This document shows positions 1 to 7,109 of a stretch of DNA of 21,166 nt, piece by piece. Source of the DNA: Spirochaetaceae bacterium. Its GTDB lineage: Bacteria > Spirochaetota > Spirochaetia > Treponematales > Breznakiellaceae. Below the pieces are notes generated by a model. The model worked only from the letters and a program-made list of their open reading frames with translations. It had not been told where the DNA came from and did no database searches. Positions within the stretch are counted from its first letter, which is position 1; each line of letters opens with the position of its first letter. A program made the position numbers and the translations under genes. The DNA is taken from positions 1 to 21,166 of the forward strand of contig JAIRMP010000131.1 of the NCBI GenBank assembly GCA_031258615.1. Reading direction: 5' to 3'.

Positions 1-3
1 AAG

Positions 4-18
4 CCCCCCCCCCCCCCC
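4..18. repeat. poly(C) tract, 15 nt
   Basis: An uninterrupted run of 15 C lies at the very start of the window. Homopolymers of this length are prone to slippage and can act as phase-variation tracts. No open reading frame in this window crosses it, so its role, if any, depends on sequence to the left. It could also mark a sequencing or assembly edge. Confidence 0.9.
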
Positions 19-30
19 ATCGTACCGCGT

Positions 31-81
31 GTATGGCGCGCCACCGGCGCGCCATACAGCGGCAAGCCGCTACGCGGCTTG
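31..81. repeat. GC-rich hairpins, two in a row
   Basis: GTATGGCGCGCC (31-42) and GGCGCGCCATAC (46-57) form a perfect 12-bp stem with a 3-nt loop. Directly after it, CAAGCCGC (63-70) and GCGGCTTG (74-81) form an 8-bp stem around TAC, and AGCGGC-AA-GCCGCT (58-71) is an alternative pairing. A close relative of the first stem (GCGCCACCGGCGC core) recurs near 519-534. They could end transcription of a gene to the left of the window or be members of a dispersed palindrome family. No T-tract follows. Confidence 0.75.
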
Positions 82-183
82 TGTTAAACAACGACCTGAA
101 AAGGCTGTCCTTGTAAACTCCGCTCATAACCCCATCCTACCACTTTTTTGTCTGACGGTATAGACACCGTTGTTGCGGGGGGT

Positions 184-245
184 GGCAAGCGCTTGCCATA
201 GGAGTTTGCGGCGCAATCGCTACGCGATTGCTTACCGCAAACTCC
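184..245. repeat. Palindromes with GCTTACCGCAAACTCC word
   Basis: GGCAAGC-GCTTGCC (184-197) is a perfect palindrome. It is followed by GGAGTTTGCGG (201-211) paired with CCGCAAACTCC (235-245), which encloses an inner hairpin GCAATCGC-TAC-GCGATTGC. The right arm GCTTACCGCAAACTCC (230-245) recurs as its exact reverse complement at 3237-3252. The adjoining word CCGTTGTTG (167-175, 248-256) recurs inverted at 3265-3273. This is a dispersed intergenic repeat family, not coding sequence. Confidence 0.75.
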
Positions 246-276
246 AACCGTTGTTGTGGAGGGTGTGGCAAGCCCT

Positions 277-475
277 CGTCATTGCGAGTCGCCTTGCACA
301 GTGGATTGCTTCGCTTCGCTCGCAATGACGGCGTTCTGCCAAGCACCTCGACCGCGACCGCAGGACGCGAAGCAATCCAGGCGAGTCGCTTCGCACAGTG
401 GATTGCTTCGCTTCGCTTGCAATGACGGCGTTCCATTCGTCATTGCGAGTACCCGTAGGGTGCGAAGCAATCCAG
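277..475. repeat. REP-like array of mirrored half-units
   Basis: Two words, CGTCATTGCGAG and GCGAAGCAATCCA, occur repeatedly in both orientations. Perfect inverted pairs are CGTCATTGCGAG (277-288) with CTCGCAATGACG (319-330), and GCGAAGCAATCCA (367-379) with TGGATTGCTTCGC (399-411). A further unit is CGTCATTGCGAGT (438-450) plus GCGAAGCAATCCAG (462-475), joined by the small hairpin ACCC-GTA-GGGT. Similar words are widely dispersed between genes in many bacteria as REP-type repeats. Open frames across this stretch are by-products of its GC content. Confidence 0.8.
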
Positions 476-621
476 TCCGCCAGTCGCCCTTCGTACATCC
501 TCGATCCACGTGATATGCCGCGCCACCGGCGCGCAACGGCGGGGCGGGGAGCGATAGCGGAGTCACGCAAAGCCTGTTTTTTGGCGTAAAACGCCTGAAA
601 TTCGCCGAAATTCAAGGCGAT

Positions 622-747
622 GTGATAGCCGGAAAAAGACTTGACTCATTCTGCCTGCTATATATAGCGGTTATTTTGCTATTTATCGCAAATAACACGC
701 TGTATATAGTAGTTGTTTATATTATCAAGCATATTTCCGGCTATCAC
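622..747. repeat. 126-bp palindromic element (MITE-like)
   Basis: GTGATAGCCGGAAA (622-635) and TTTCCGGCTATCAC (734-747) are perfect 14-bp terminal inverted repeats. The interior is also an imperfect palindrome: CTGCTATATATAGCG and GTTATTTTGC on the left mirror CGCAAATAAC and CGCTGTATATAGTAG on the right. The whole unit could fold into one long hairpin about 100 bp before the chemoreceptor start codon. It may be a non-autonomous mobile element or a structured leader. No coding capacity was seen in it. Confidence 0.75.
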
Positions 748-833
748 CAAATTTATCCGTAATTTCCGTTATATATTTAAAAATTCCCGCAAATTATGTA
801 TTGTCTACATATACAGCCAATATATGGCCAATA

Positions 834-839
834 GGAGGC
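834..839 (+). promoter_or_regulatory. Ribosome binding site of the chemoreceptor
   Basis: AGGAGG lies 4 nt before the ATG at 844. It fixes this ATG as the start, and the following residues form the expected first membrane segment. Confidence 0.8.
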
Positions 840-843
840 ATAA

Positions 844-3045
844 ATGAAAATAGGCAAACGCCTTATAATTATGATTACAGCCCTTATTCTTTCCGGAACG
901 GGCGTACTGCTGGGAACTGTTTTGTACAGCGCCCAGAGACAAATTTTGGAGTTGACTGATAACGAGTTGGAAAATTTGACCGGCAATGACGCTGGCCGGC
1001 TCAGTTTATGGATAGAATCTTACTTTTCCATTGCCAGATCGGTGGCGCAATCTATGGAGGCGTATGAAAAGATAGCGCCTGCCGAGAGACGTTCATTTTT
1101 CAACATATTGCTGGAGCAGCTTGCCGAGTCAAACACGGAAATAGCCGCCATCTGGGCGTGCTGGGAGCCAAACGCGCTGGACGGCCTTGACGCCCGGTAT
1201 GCCAACACGCCGGGGACGGATGAAACGGGCAGGTTTATTTCTTACTGGGTGAGAACCAAGTCGGGCGTGAAACTTAACGCGCTGAGGGATTACACAGTTA
1301 GCGGGGGCGGCGACTTCTACCTTATCCCTATGCGGACGGGTGAAGAAACCGTGGTAGAACCCTACTTTTATAAAATTGACGGAACGGATAGGCTGATCAC
1401 CTCTCTGGCAGTCCCGATAAAACAGGGGAGCCGGCTGCTCGGTGTCGCCGGCGTTGATATCGCGTTGTCCAGGATTCAGGGGATAGTAAAAGATATCAAG
1501 CCTTACGAGGAAAGTGTGTCGGCGGTCTTTAGCAACCAGGGGCTTGTTCTCGGCCACTTTGATCCTTCACGCCTGGGTAAATCCATGGCGGTTACCGAAG
1601 GGGATATGGCGGGGGCTTGGCTGCCGGATTTTACGAAAGCTGTACAATCGGGCAAGCGGATTAAGTTCTCAAATACCGTGATCATGGACGGCGAGAAAGA
1701 AAAATACTATATATACTCCACTCCCATTACCATAGGAAAAACCTCCAGCCCCTGGTCGCTGGCGATTGGCATACAGCATGATGTCGTGATGGCGCCGGTT
1801 TTGCGCATGATCAGGCTTAGTGTTATTATAAGCGTGATAATGCTGCTGGCCGTGAGCGCCGCCGCAGTTCTTGTTGCCCGCTCCATCAGCAATCCTCTCA
1901 AATATGTTATGAAAATATTTACCGCTGTGGGCGAAGGAGACTTGACCCAGAAATTGACTATAAACAGCAGGGATGAAATCGGGGATATGGCTGCGGCCTT
2001 TAACGGCACCATGGACAGGATAAAAAACCTCGTGCTGACGATTAAGAATCAGTCCGTCAAACTTTTTGATATAGGTAACGAGCTTGCCAGCAATATGAAC
2101 GAAACCGCCGCCGCCATCAACGAAATTACAGCGAATATTCAGAGTATCAAGGGCAGGGTGATAAACCAGTCCGATTCGGTAACGGAAACCGGCACGGCTA
2201 TGGAGCAGATAACTGGAAACATAGATAAACTGAACGATCATATAGACCGGCAAAGCGCAAGCGTAGCGCAGTCTTCATCCGCCATCGAAGAGATGCTGGC
2301 CAATATCCAGTCTGTCACACAAACCCTGGTAAAAAATTCCGGCAATGTCAATGAGTTGATAGAATCCTCCGAAGTTGGACGAAGCGGTCTTAACGAGGTA
2401 GCAGCGGACATACAGGAGATAGCGCGGGAGTCGGAGGGACTCTTGGAAATCAACGCGGTGATGCAAAATATAGCCAGCCAGACGAACCTCTTGTCGATGA
2501 ACGCCGCTATCGAGGCGGCGCACGCGGGGGAGGCGGGCAAGGGCTTCGCTGTCGTGGCCGACGAAATCCGCAAGCTGGCGGAGAATTCCGGCGAGCAGTC
2601 CAAGACGATTTCCGCCGTGCTCAAGAAGATCAAGGATTCGATAGACAAGATAACAAAGTCTACCGAAAGCGTGCTAAACAAGTTTGAGTCGATAGACAGC
2701 GGGGTCAGGACGGTATCCGACCAGGAGGAGAACATCCGCAACGCTATGGAGGAACAGGGTGAGGGCAGCAAGCAGGTTCTGGAGGCGGTTGAACAGTTGA
2801 ACGAACTGACGCAGCAGGTCAAAAGCGGTTCTATGGAGATGCTGGTAGGCAGCAAAAAGGTTATCGAGGAGAGCAAAACCCTGGAAGCGGTAACGGCGGA
2901 GATAAGCAACGGTATGAACGAGATGGCCACGGGCGCCGACCAGATCAACGTCGCGGTAACCAGGGTCAACACGATCAGTGGGGAAAATAAAGAAAGCATC
3001 GATATGCTGGTAAAAGAGGTCTCCAAATTCAAAGTTGAAAGCTGA
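844..3045 (+). CDS. Methyl-accepting chemotaxis protein, dCache sensor
   Basis: An inner-membrane chemoreceptor of 733 aa that should signal to CheA/CheW and so control flagellar reversal. Residues ~7-28 form TM1. A periplasmic region of ~290 aa follows with dCache-like blocks, including EPYFYKIDGTDRLITSLAVP and GVAGVDI. TM2 lies at ~321-346 and HAMP at ~347-400 (starting SISNPLKY and containing GEGDLTQKL and DEIGDMAAAFN). The cytoplasmic signalling coiled coil has the conserved hairpin tip around residues 534-590 (IASQTNLLSMNAAIEAAHAG, then KGFAVVADEIRKLAE). No C-terminal receptor-modification pentapeptide is present. The gene stands alone, between repeat clusters on both sides, so it may be a recently placed accessory receptor. 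The ligand cannot be read from the sequence. Confidence 0.95.
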   Translation: MKIGKRLIIMITALILSGTGVLLGTVLYSAQRQILELTDNELENLTGNDAGRLSLWIESYFSIARSVAQSMEAYEKIAPAERRSFFNILLEQLAESNTEIAAIWACWEPNALDGLDARYANTPGTDETGRFISYWVRTKSGVKLNALRDYTVSGGGDFYLIPMRTGEETVVEPYFYKIDGTDRLITSLAVPIKQGSRLLGVAGVDIALSRIQGIVKDIKPYEESVSAVFSNQGLVLGHFDPSRLGKSMAVTEGDMAGAWLPDFTKAVQSGKRIKFSNTVIMDGEKEKYYIYSTPITIGKTSSPWSLAIGIQHDVVMAPVLRMIRLSVIISVIMLLAVSAAAVLVARSISNPLKYVMKIFTAVGEGDLTQKLTINSRDEIGDMAAAFNGTMDRIKNLVLTIKNQSVKLFDIGNELASNMNETAAAINEITANIQSIKGRVINQSDSVTETGTAMEQITGNIDKLNDHIDRQSASVAQSSSAIEEMLANIQSVTQTLVKNSGNVNELIESSEVGRSGLNEVAADIQEIARESEGLLEINAVMQNIASQTNLLSMNAAIEAAHAGEAGKGFAVVADEIRKLAENSGEQSKTISAVLKKIKDSIDKITKSTESVLNKFESIDSGVRTVSDQEENIRNAMEEQGEGSKQVLEAVEQLNELTQQVKSGSMEMLVGSKKVIEESKTLEAVTAEISNGMNEMATGADQINVAVTRVNTISGENKESIDMLVKEVSKFKVES

Positions 3046-3089
3046 TCACGCGGGTCGAGGCCATACACGCACAAGACTACGAAGCAATC

Positions 3090-3234
3090 CACTGTCAACA
3101 AGTTAAGAAAAAGGGAACAAAAAAGTCCACTGATTACGCTGATTGCGAACTAAAGTTCGTCACAGATTAAAGAGGCTAAAATCAGTGTTAATCCGCGTAA
3201 TCTGTGGACAAGAATTCCTGGCCTGTTGACAGTG
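3090..3234. repeat. Nested palindromic element after the chemoreceptor
   Basis: Outer arms CACTGTCAACA (3090-3100) and TGTTGACAGTG (3224-3234) are perfect inverted repeats. Inside them lies a 20-bp pair, 3125-3144 with 3190-3209 (GTCCAC...GATT against AATC...GTGGAC, two mismatches), and a small hairpin CGAACT-AA-AGTTCG (3146-3159). The stretch 3081-3095 (GAAGCAATCCACTGT) is the exact reverse complement of 298-312 and 395-409 in the upstream REP-like array. This non-coding stretch (3046-3340) holds no gene. It may end transcription of the chemoreceptor, but no T-tract supports that. Confidence 0.75.
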
Positions 3235-3236
3235 CT

Positions 3237-3273
3237 GGAGTTTGCGGTAAGCCAGGCGGCCCCCCAACAACGG
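3237..3273. repeat. Inverted copy of the 230-256 repeat words
   Basis: GGAGTTTGCGGTAAGC (3237-3252) is the exact reverse complement of 230-245, and CAACAACGG (3265-3273) that of 248-256. The two copies face each other across the chemoreceptor gene. Confidence 0.8.
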
Positions 3274-3340
3274 TAGTAGTTATGTTGTTTCGTTATTCTG
3301 ACTTGTGGTTTAATCTGCCGCCGGGACACGTACACATGTC

Positions 3341-4720
3341 CTAGCGGCGGACGGCCGCCAGCTTTTCCAGGATTTCGTCCGCGTTGCAGCCGGGCGAATC
3401 GGCGATTATCCGGCTCACAGTATCGTAGCCGATCAGCGGGCTGTAGGAGGCGGCAAAGTAAGGGGCCGCTTCCAGGTTTGATTTGCAGCGTTCTAGGTTG
3501 GCGGTGAGCGTTTCGACACACTTAGTCCTGAACAGGAAGACCGTCCGCTCAAGCAGGCTCAAACTTTCCAGCAGCGCGTCCGCTATCAGAGGCAGGAACG
3601 CGTTCAACTCGAATTCGCCTCGGGAGGCGGCGGCGCAAATACTGTAATCGTTGGCCTGCGCTTTGATAGCCGCCTGCATGGTCATCTCCGCTATCACGGG
3701 ATTCACCTTTCCCGGCATTATCGTGCTGCCGGCCTGCATGGGCGCAAGTTTAAGCTCGCCTATGCCGCCTCCCGGCCCGCTGTTCATCAGCCGGAAGTCC
3801 CCCGCTACCTTGAGCAGGTTGACGGACAACGCCTTGAGCAGACCGGAAACCTCGACAAACACATCGTTATTCTGCGTTATATCCATAGGGTACTCGGAAA
3901 GCGCAAGCCCGATGCCGGTCAATTCACGCAGCTTTTCGATGATGCCGGCCTGGTACTTGTGGTGAAGCGCTCGGCGTTCCCTGTCCTTCGTGTCCAGAAG
4001 CCCCACCGCCGCGCCGCCTATGTTTACCTGCCGCAGCCTCTCCTCAATCTTGTAAAGCCGCCAGCGGTCGCGGGCTATCCCCTGGGCGTAGGCGCCAAAC
4101 TCGGCGCCCAGCGTAACGGGGACGGCATCCATCAGCTCGGTGCGCCCAAGTTTTTTTACGCCGTCGTACTCGTTCTCCTTTCTTTGCAGCGATTCCTGGA
4201 GTTTGGCGCACGAATCGCTTAAAGACCGGAGCGAGAGGATTGACGCTATGCGCAACGCGGTTGGGTACACATCGTTGGTAGACTGACCCCTGTTTACATC
4301 GTCAAGCGGGTGTATGATGTGGTAGGATCCGGTCTCCTTGCCCTGCCCGCGCAGGGCAAGGTTCGCTATCACCTCATTTACATTCATGTTTGTTGAAGTA
4401 CCCGCCCCGCCTTGCAGCGCGTCCGTTATGAAAGCGCCGTTAAACAGTTCCGAATCGTCAGGAGCCGACAACAGTTCATCGCATGCCGAGGCGATAGCGT
4501 CAAACTTTTTCGCGCCGGCCTCACCCGACTCGCGGTCCCTTTCCAGGCCGGCCCAGGTAAGGGCGGCGGCCTTTTTTACGGTAACTATTGCCCGGATGAG
4601 GCGCGGATTCGTCTTCCTGTAATTCAGTGTAAAGTTGTCTTTTGCCCGCAGGCTGTTGATGCCGTACAGCGCGCCGTCCGGCAGCTCAAGTTCACCGATT
4701 ATGTCTTTTTCCGTGCGCAT
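3341..4720 (-). CDS. aspA: Aspartate ammonia-lyase-like (aspartase/fumarase family)
   Basis: A 459-aa cytoplasmic lyase, close to the usual ~468 aa, predicted to convert aspartate to fumarate and ammonia. Family blocks are in order: GTSTNMNVNEVIAN (107-120), HPLDDVNRGQSTNDVYPTA (137-155), GRTELMDAVPVTLGAEF (192-208) and the signature GSTIMPGKVNPV (331-342), with Ser332 as the expected catalytic base. The position after GRT, usually His or Gln, is Glu195, so the substrate is less certain. Fumarase or a related amino-acid lyase is possible. The start at 4720 gives the family N-terminus (MRTEKDIIG). An in-frame ATG at 4771 with GAGG before it would add a 17-residue hydrophobic tail. It is monocistronic and divergent from the next operon. 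Confidence 0.85.
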   Translation of the reverse strand: MRTEKDIIGELELPDGALYGINSLRAKDNFTLNYRKTNPRLIRAIVTVKKAAALTWAGLERDRESGEAGAKKFDAIASACDELLSAPDDSELFNGAFITDALQGGAGTSTNMNVNEVIANLALRGQGKETGSYHIIHPLDDVNRGQSTNDVYPTALRIASILSLRSLSDSCAKLQESLQRKENEYDGVKKLGRTELMDAVPVTLGAEFGAYAQGIARDRWRLYKIEERLRQVNIGGAAVGLLDTKDRERRALHHKYQAGIIEKLRELTGIGLALSEYPMDITQNNDVFVEVSGLLKALSVNLLKVAGDFRLMNSGPGGGIGELKLAPMQAGSTIMPGKVNPVIAEMTMQAAIKAQANDYSICAAASRGEFELNAFLPLIADALLESLSLLERTVFLFRTKCVETLTANLERCKSNLEAAPYFAASYSPLIGYDTVSRIIADSPGCNADEILEKLAAVRR

Positions 4721-4730
4721 ATCGTATAAA

Positions 4731-4759
4731 AATATATAGCGGAAATTGATAATTAACAA
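4731..4759 (-). promoter_or_regulatory. Candidate sigma70 promoter of the lyase gene
   Basis: On the minus strand, TTGTTA (4759-4754) and TATATT (4736-4731) are 17 nt apart. Only 10 nt separate the -10 box from the ATG at 4720, and no Shine-Dalgarno sequence is visible there, so the transcript would be nearly leaderless. This site falls inside the possible 4771-start extension, so the two models exclude each other. Confidence 0.45.
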
Positions 4760-4901
4760 TGTACGCCGCATATACCGCCTCTGTCCGTGGATACCCCGCA
4801 TGAGGCGGCGCGGAATACTGCCCCGCCGGTGACGCAGCCCAAAATCCCCACCGTGATCACGATTGCGGAAACGAGCCTGCGCGCCGTCCCTACGCGCCGT
4901 C

Positions 4902-4940
4902 TTAACCATACCTTTATTTTTTGCTAGAATTAGCCGATAA
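4902..4940 (+). promoter_or_regulatory. Candidate promoter of the repeat-protein/DUF115 operon
   Basis: TTAACC (4902-4907), a 17-nt spacer and TAGAAT (4925-4930) preceded by TG (4922-4923) form a sigma70-type extended -10 promoter. Overlapping it, GCCGATAA (4933-4940) equals the -10 consensus of flagellar sigma28 promoters, but no good TAAA -35 box stands 15 nt upstream. The rest of the 4721-5025 divergent gap holds no gene I can support. Confidence 0.4.
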
Positions 4941-5025
4941 ACTAACAAACCTTTACTTAAATGATTTAGGGCTGTTCAGAATTTAATTTTTTGAGGACCG
5001 TTCTAGTTGGATGTGGGAGTAACGC

Positions 5026-6786
5026 ATGGAAAGCGGAAAAAAAGCCTCGATATTTAATGATCGTAGCGCGGTTGGCTCTGCCGAAGAACTTGACGAATAC
5101 GGCGTATGGGTGAAAAGCGAACCTGAGGATATTACCTTTGATGACAGCGCTTTTCCTGGTGAAATAGGCAAAGCGGTCGAGGTAACCGGTATAGAAAGCG
5201 GCTTTGATCTTGACTTCTCCGGTACGGGTACGGATGAGGCGTCTTTAACTTCCGGCGGATTGTATACATCGGACGACTCCGGGTTTGACATAGATTTCGG
5301 GGAAGAAGCCGCGGACGCGCCGGACGAACTTACTGCCGGGCTGTCCGCCGGTGACATCGTTGTGGAGGACTCCGGGTTTGACGTGGATTTCGGGGAGGAA
5401 GCCGCGGACGCGCCGAGTGAACTTACTGCCGGGCTGTCCGCCGGTGACGTCGTTGTGGAGGACTCCGGGTTTGACGTGGATTTCGGGAAAGAAGCCGCGG
5501 ACGCGCCGAGTGAACTCACTGCCGGGCTGTCCGCCGGTGACATCGTTGTGGAGGACTTCGGGTTTGACGTGGATTTCGGGGAGGAAGCCGCGGACGCGCC
5601 GAGTGAACTCACTGCCGGGCTGTCCGCCGGTGACGTCGTTGTGGAGGACTCCGGGTTTGACGTGGATTTCGGGGCGAAGGCCGCGGACGCGCCGGACCAA
5701 TATGATTTTGAGATCAGCCTTGATGATATTCCCGAAACACCACAGATTTCAGGTGATGAAACCGAAGCGCCGGAAACAGGCAAGACCGCTCCGGCTCAGG
5801 GTGATCCGCTGGCAAACGAACTGCTGCTAAGAATTGTCAGCGAGCTTTCAACAATAAAGGCTGAATTGAACAGCCTGAAAGAGGAAATTTCGACGATTCG
5901 GGGCGGCGCTTTAGAAAGCAAACCAGCAACTCCTGAACCGGAGGCGGCGCCGGACAATTTAGGCGCCGGGACGCTGTCCGCCGTCGAGCTTGAGGCGGTG
6001 CTAAACAATGCTGAAATCGAGACTGTAGAGGCGGCTTTGCCGGAAGATGGGATGATTTTCGACGACGAACTTAACCTGCCTGTAGAAAGCGGTGAAGTCG
6101 AGGCGGAAGCGGCGGAAACAGCAACCGGCGCCGAGACGCTGTCCGCCGTCGAGCTTGAGGCGGTGCTAAACAATGCTGAAATCGAGACTGTAGAGGCGGC
6201 TTTGCCGGAAGATGGGATGATTTTCGACGACGAACTTAACCTGCCTGTAGAGAGCGGTGAAGTCGAGGCGGAAGATGTGACGCCGTCTGCTGCCGAAACG
6301 CCGGAATACTATGTCTCTGTCGATCTGGATTTGGACGAAACGCACGACGAGCCTCCCACAGCCTTTGATGATTTTAGCGGCGATTTTGACATTTCCGAAA
6401 ACGCGCCGGCAGAGGAGATTGTCGTACCTGCGCCGGACGAAGATGACACCATGCCGGATCTCGTGCCTGCGGCGCCGGACTATCTGTCACCGGACGATCT
6501 TGTGGATATAAACGAAGGTCCTGATGCCGGGCCTGCCATGTCTGACGCAGAGAACATTCCCGTTGAATCTCAGGCCCCTGCCCAGGAGCCGGCAGAAACG
6601 GAGTCCGCTGTACAAAGTTCTCACGATCCGTTCGATACGCCCAACTTTAAAAAAGACTTGCAGATTGTTCTTTCGTACATGGATAGGCTGTTGGAGGCGC
6701 TGCCCGATGAAAAAATTGAAGAGTTTGCCCGCTCCGAACAGTTTGATACATACAAAAAAGTTTTCAAAGAATTGGGGCTCGTGTAA
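5026..6786 (+). CDS. Acidic repeat protein with C-terminal helical domain
   Basis: A very acidic protein of 586 aa with no signal peptide or membrane segment, so probably cytoplasmic. I do not recognise a named family. Residues ~84-224 are five tandem copies of a 31-residue unit (core DSGFDVDFGEEAADAP, then ELTAGLSAGD). Residues 265-295 are a likely short coiled coil (ELLLRIVSELSTIKAELNSL). Residues 316-361 and 371-416 are a second, near-identical pair (core LSAVELEAVLNNAEIETVEA). The C-terminal ~45 residues (FKKDLQIVLSYMDRLLEALP, then KIEEFARSEQF) look folded and helical. GGGAG at 5015-5019 supports the start. The stop overlaps the next start (TAATG), so it is translated together with the downstream genes. 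A scaffold or adaptor role is only a guess. Confidence 0.85.
   Translation: MESGKKASIFNDRSAVGSAEELDEYGVWVKSEPEDITFDDSAFPGEIGKAVEVTGIESGFDLDFSGTGTDEASLTSGGLYTSDDSGFDIDFGEEAADAPDELTAGLSAGDIVVEDSGFDVDFGEEAADAPSELTAGLSAGDVVVEDSGFDVDFGKEAADAPSELTAGLSAGDIVVEDFGFDVDFGEEAADAPSELTAGLSAGDVVVEDSGFDVDFGAKAADAPDQYDFEISLDDIPETPQISGDETEAPETGKTAPAQGDPLANELLLRIVSELSTIKAELNSLKEEISTIRGGALESKPATPEPEAAPDNLGAGTLSAVELEAVLNNAEIETVEAALPEDGMIFDDELNLPVESGEVEAEAAETATGAETLSAVELEAVLNNAEIETVEAALPEDGMIFDDELNLPVESGEVEAEDVTPSAAETPEYYVSVDLDLDETHDEPPTAFDDFSGDFDISENAPAEEIVVPAPDEDDTMPDLVPAAPDYLSPDDLVDINEGPDAGPAMSDAENIPVESQAPAQEPAETESAVQSSHDPFDTPNFKKDLQIVLSYMDRLLEALPDEKIEEFARSEQFDTYKKVFKELGLV
5275..5699 (+). repeat. 93-bp tandem repeat, 4.6 copies, in frame
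   Basis: Units begin at 5275, 5368, 5461, 5554 and 5647, spaced exactly 93 bp (31 codons). They are nearly identical at DNA level: differences include gacatc/gacgtc, gaactt/gaactc and one tcc-to-ttc change. Such identity implies recent duplication and likely copy-number change between strains. Confidence 0.95.
5970..6274 (+). repeat. Direct repeat of ~140 bp inside the acidic protein gene
   Basis: 5970-6109 and 6135-6274 are direct copies 165 bp apart and almost identical (aaagc versus agagc near the end). Each encodes the LSAVELEAVLNNAEIETVEA block and the following acidic stretch. Confidence 0.92.
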
Positions 6787-7106
6787 TGCAGGGTTTGGAA
6801 ATGCTCAGACGTAAACTTGATTACTACAAAAAGATACATCTATCATTGCGGGGTTTTGTTTTGGATTTTCCGGAAGAGTTTGAGGAAAAGGCAAAACAAA
6901 ACTTTTATAAACAGATAGGCGGCATGATTTCGTCTTTCGGCGCGGTCGTGCGCCTGCGCAGCCGGCGCGTACTGGTTTTACTCCCGAAAAAGTATGACTG
7001 CGCACTTGTCGCGCACCGGCTTTGCGGCAACCTCCAGGCCGCCTCCCTGATTTTTTTTGAATCGAATAGTACGGACATAATCGTAAATCTTGTTCGTGAT
7101 TACTGA
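6786..7106 (+). CDS. Small conserved-looking protein, unknown function
   Basis: A 106-aa protein whose ATG overlaps the stop of the acidic repeat protein (TAATG), so translational coupling is likely. Another Met at residue 6 is an alternative start. It has no signal peptide or membrane segment. It is basic at the start (MLRRKLDYYKK), then shows alternating strand and helix patterns, including SFGAVVRLRSRRVLVLLP and a C-terminal SNSTDIIVNLVRDY. I recognise no domain. It lies 3 nt before the first DUF115 gene, which points to a shared process. The composition and operon position argue for a real gene. Confidence 0.75.
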   Translation: MQGLEMLRRKLDYYKKIHLSLRGFVLDFPEEFEEKAKQNFYKQIGGMISSFGAVVRLRSRRVLVLLPKKYDCALVAHRLCGNLQAASLIFFESNSTDIIVNLVRDY

Positions 7107-7109
7107 CGG

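Noticed and set aside
277..475. CRISPR array
   Set aside because: The repeats are mirrored, unevenly spaced and without unique spacers of constant length.
137..615. Several overlapping open frames on both strands
   Set aside because: They lie across hairpins and REP-like repeats, encode repetitive Arg/Cys-rich sequence and have no ribosome binding sites.
4753..4917. Minus-strand frame giving a small hydrophobic peptide with several Cys and Gly (RLVSAIVITVGILGCVTGG)
   Set aside because: It resembles a signal peptide but has no ATG or ribosome binding site, and it overlaps the candidate promoters between divergent genes.
4721..4948. Upstream in-frame extension of the aspartase-like gene
   Set aside because: The family N-terminus begins at the Met encoded at 4720. 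The extension is Arg-rich and unlike the family. The short version from 4771 remains a minor alternative.
5245..5700. Long open frames opposite and out of phase with the tandem repeats
   Set aside because: They are mirror products of the 93-bp repeat, which keeps all frames open once one unit is open.
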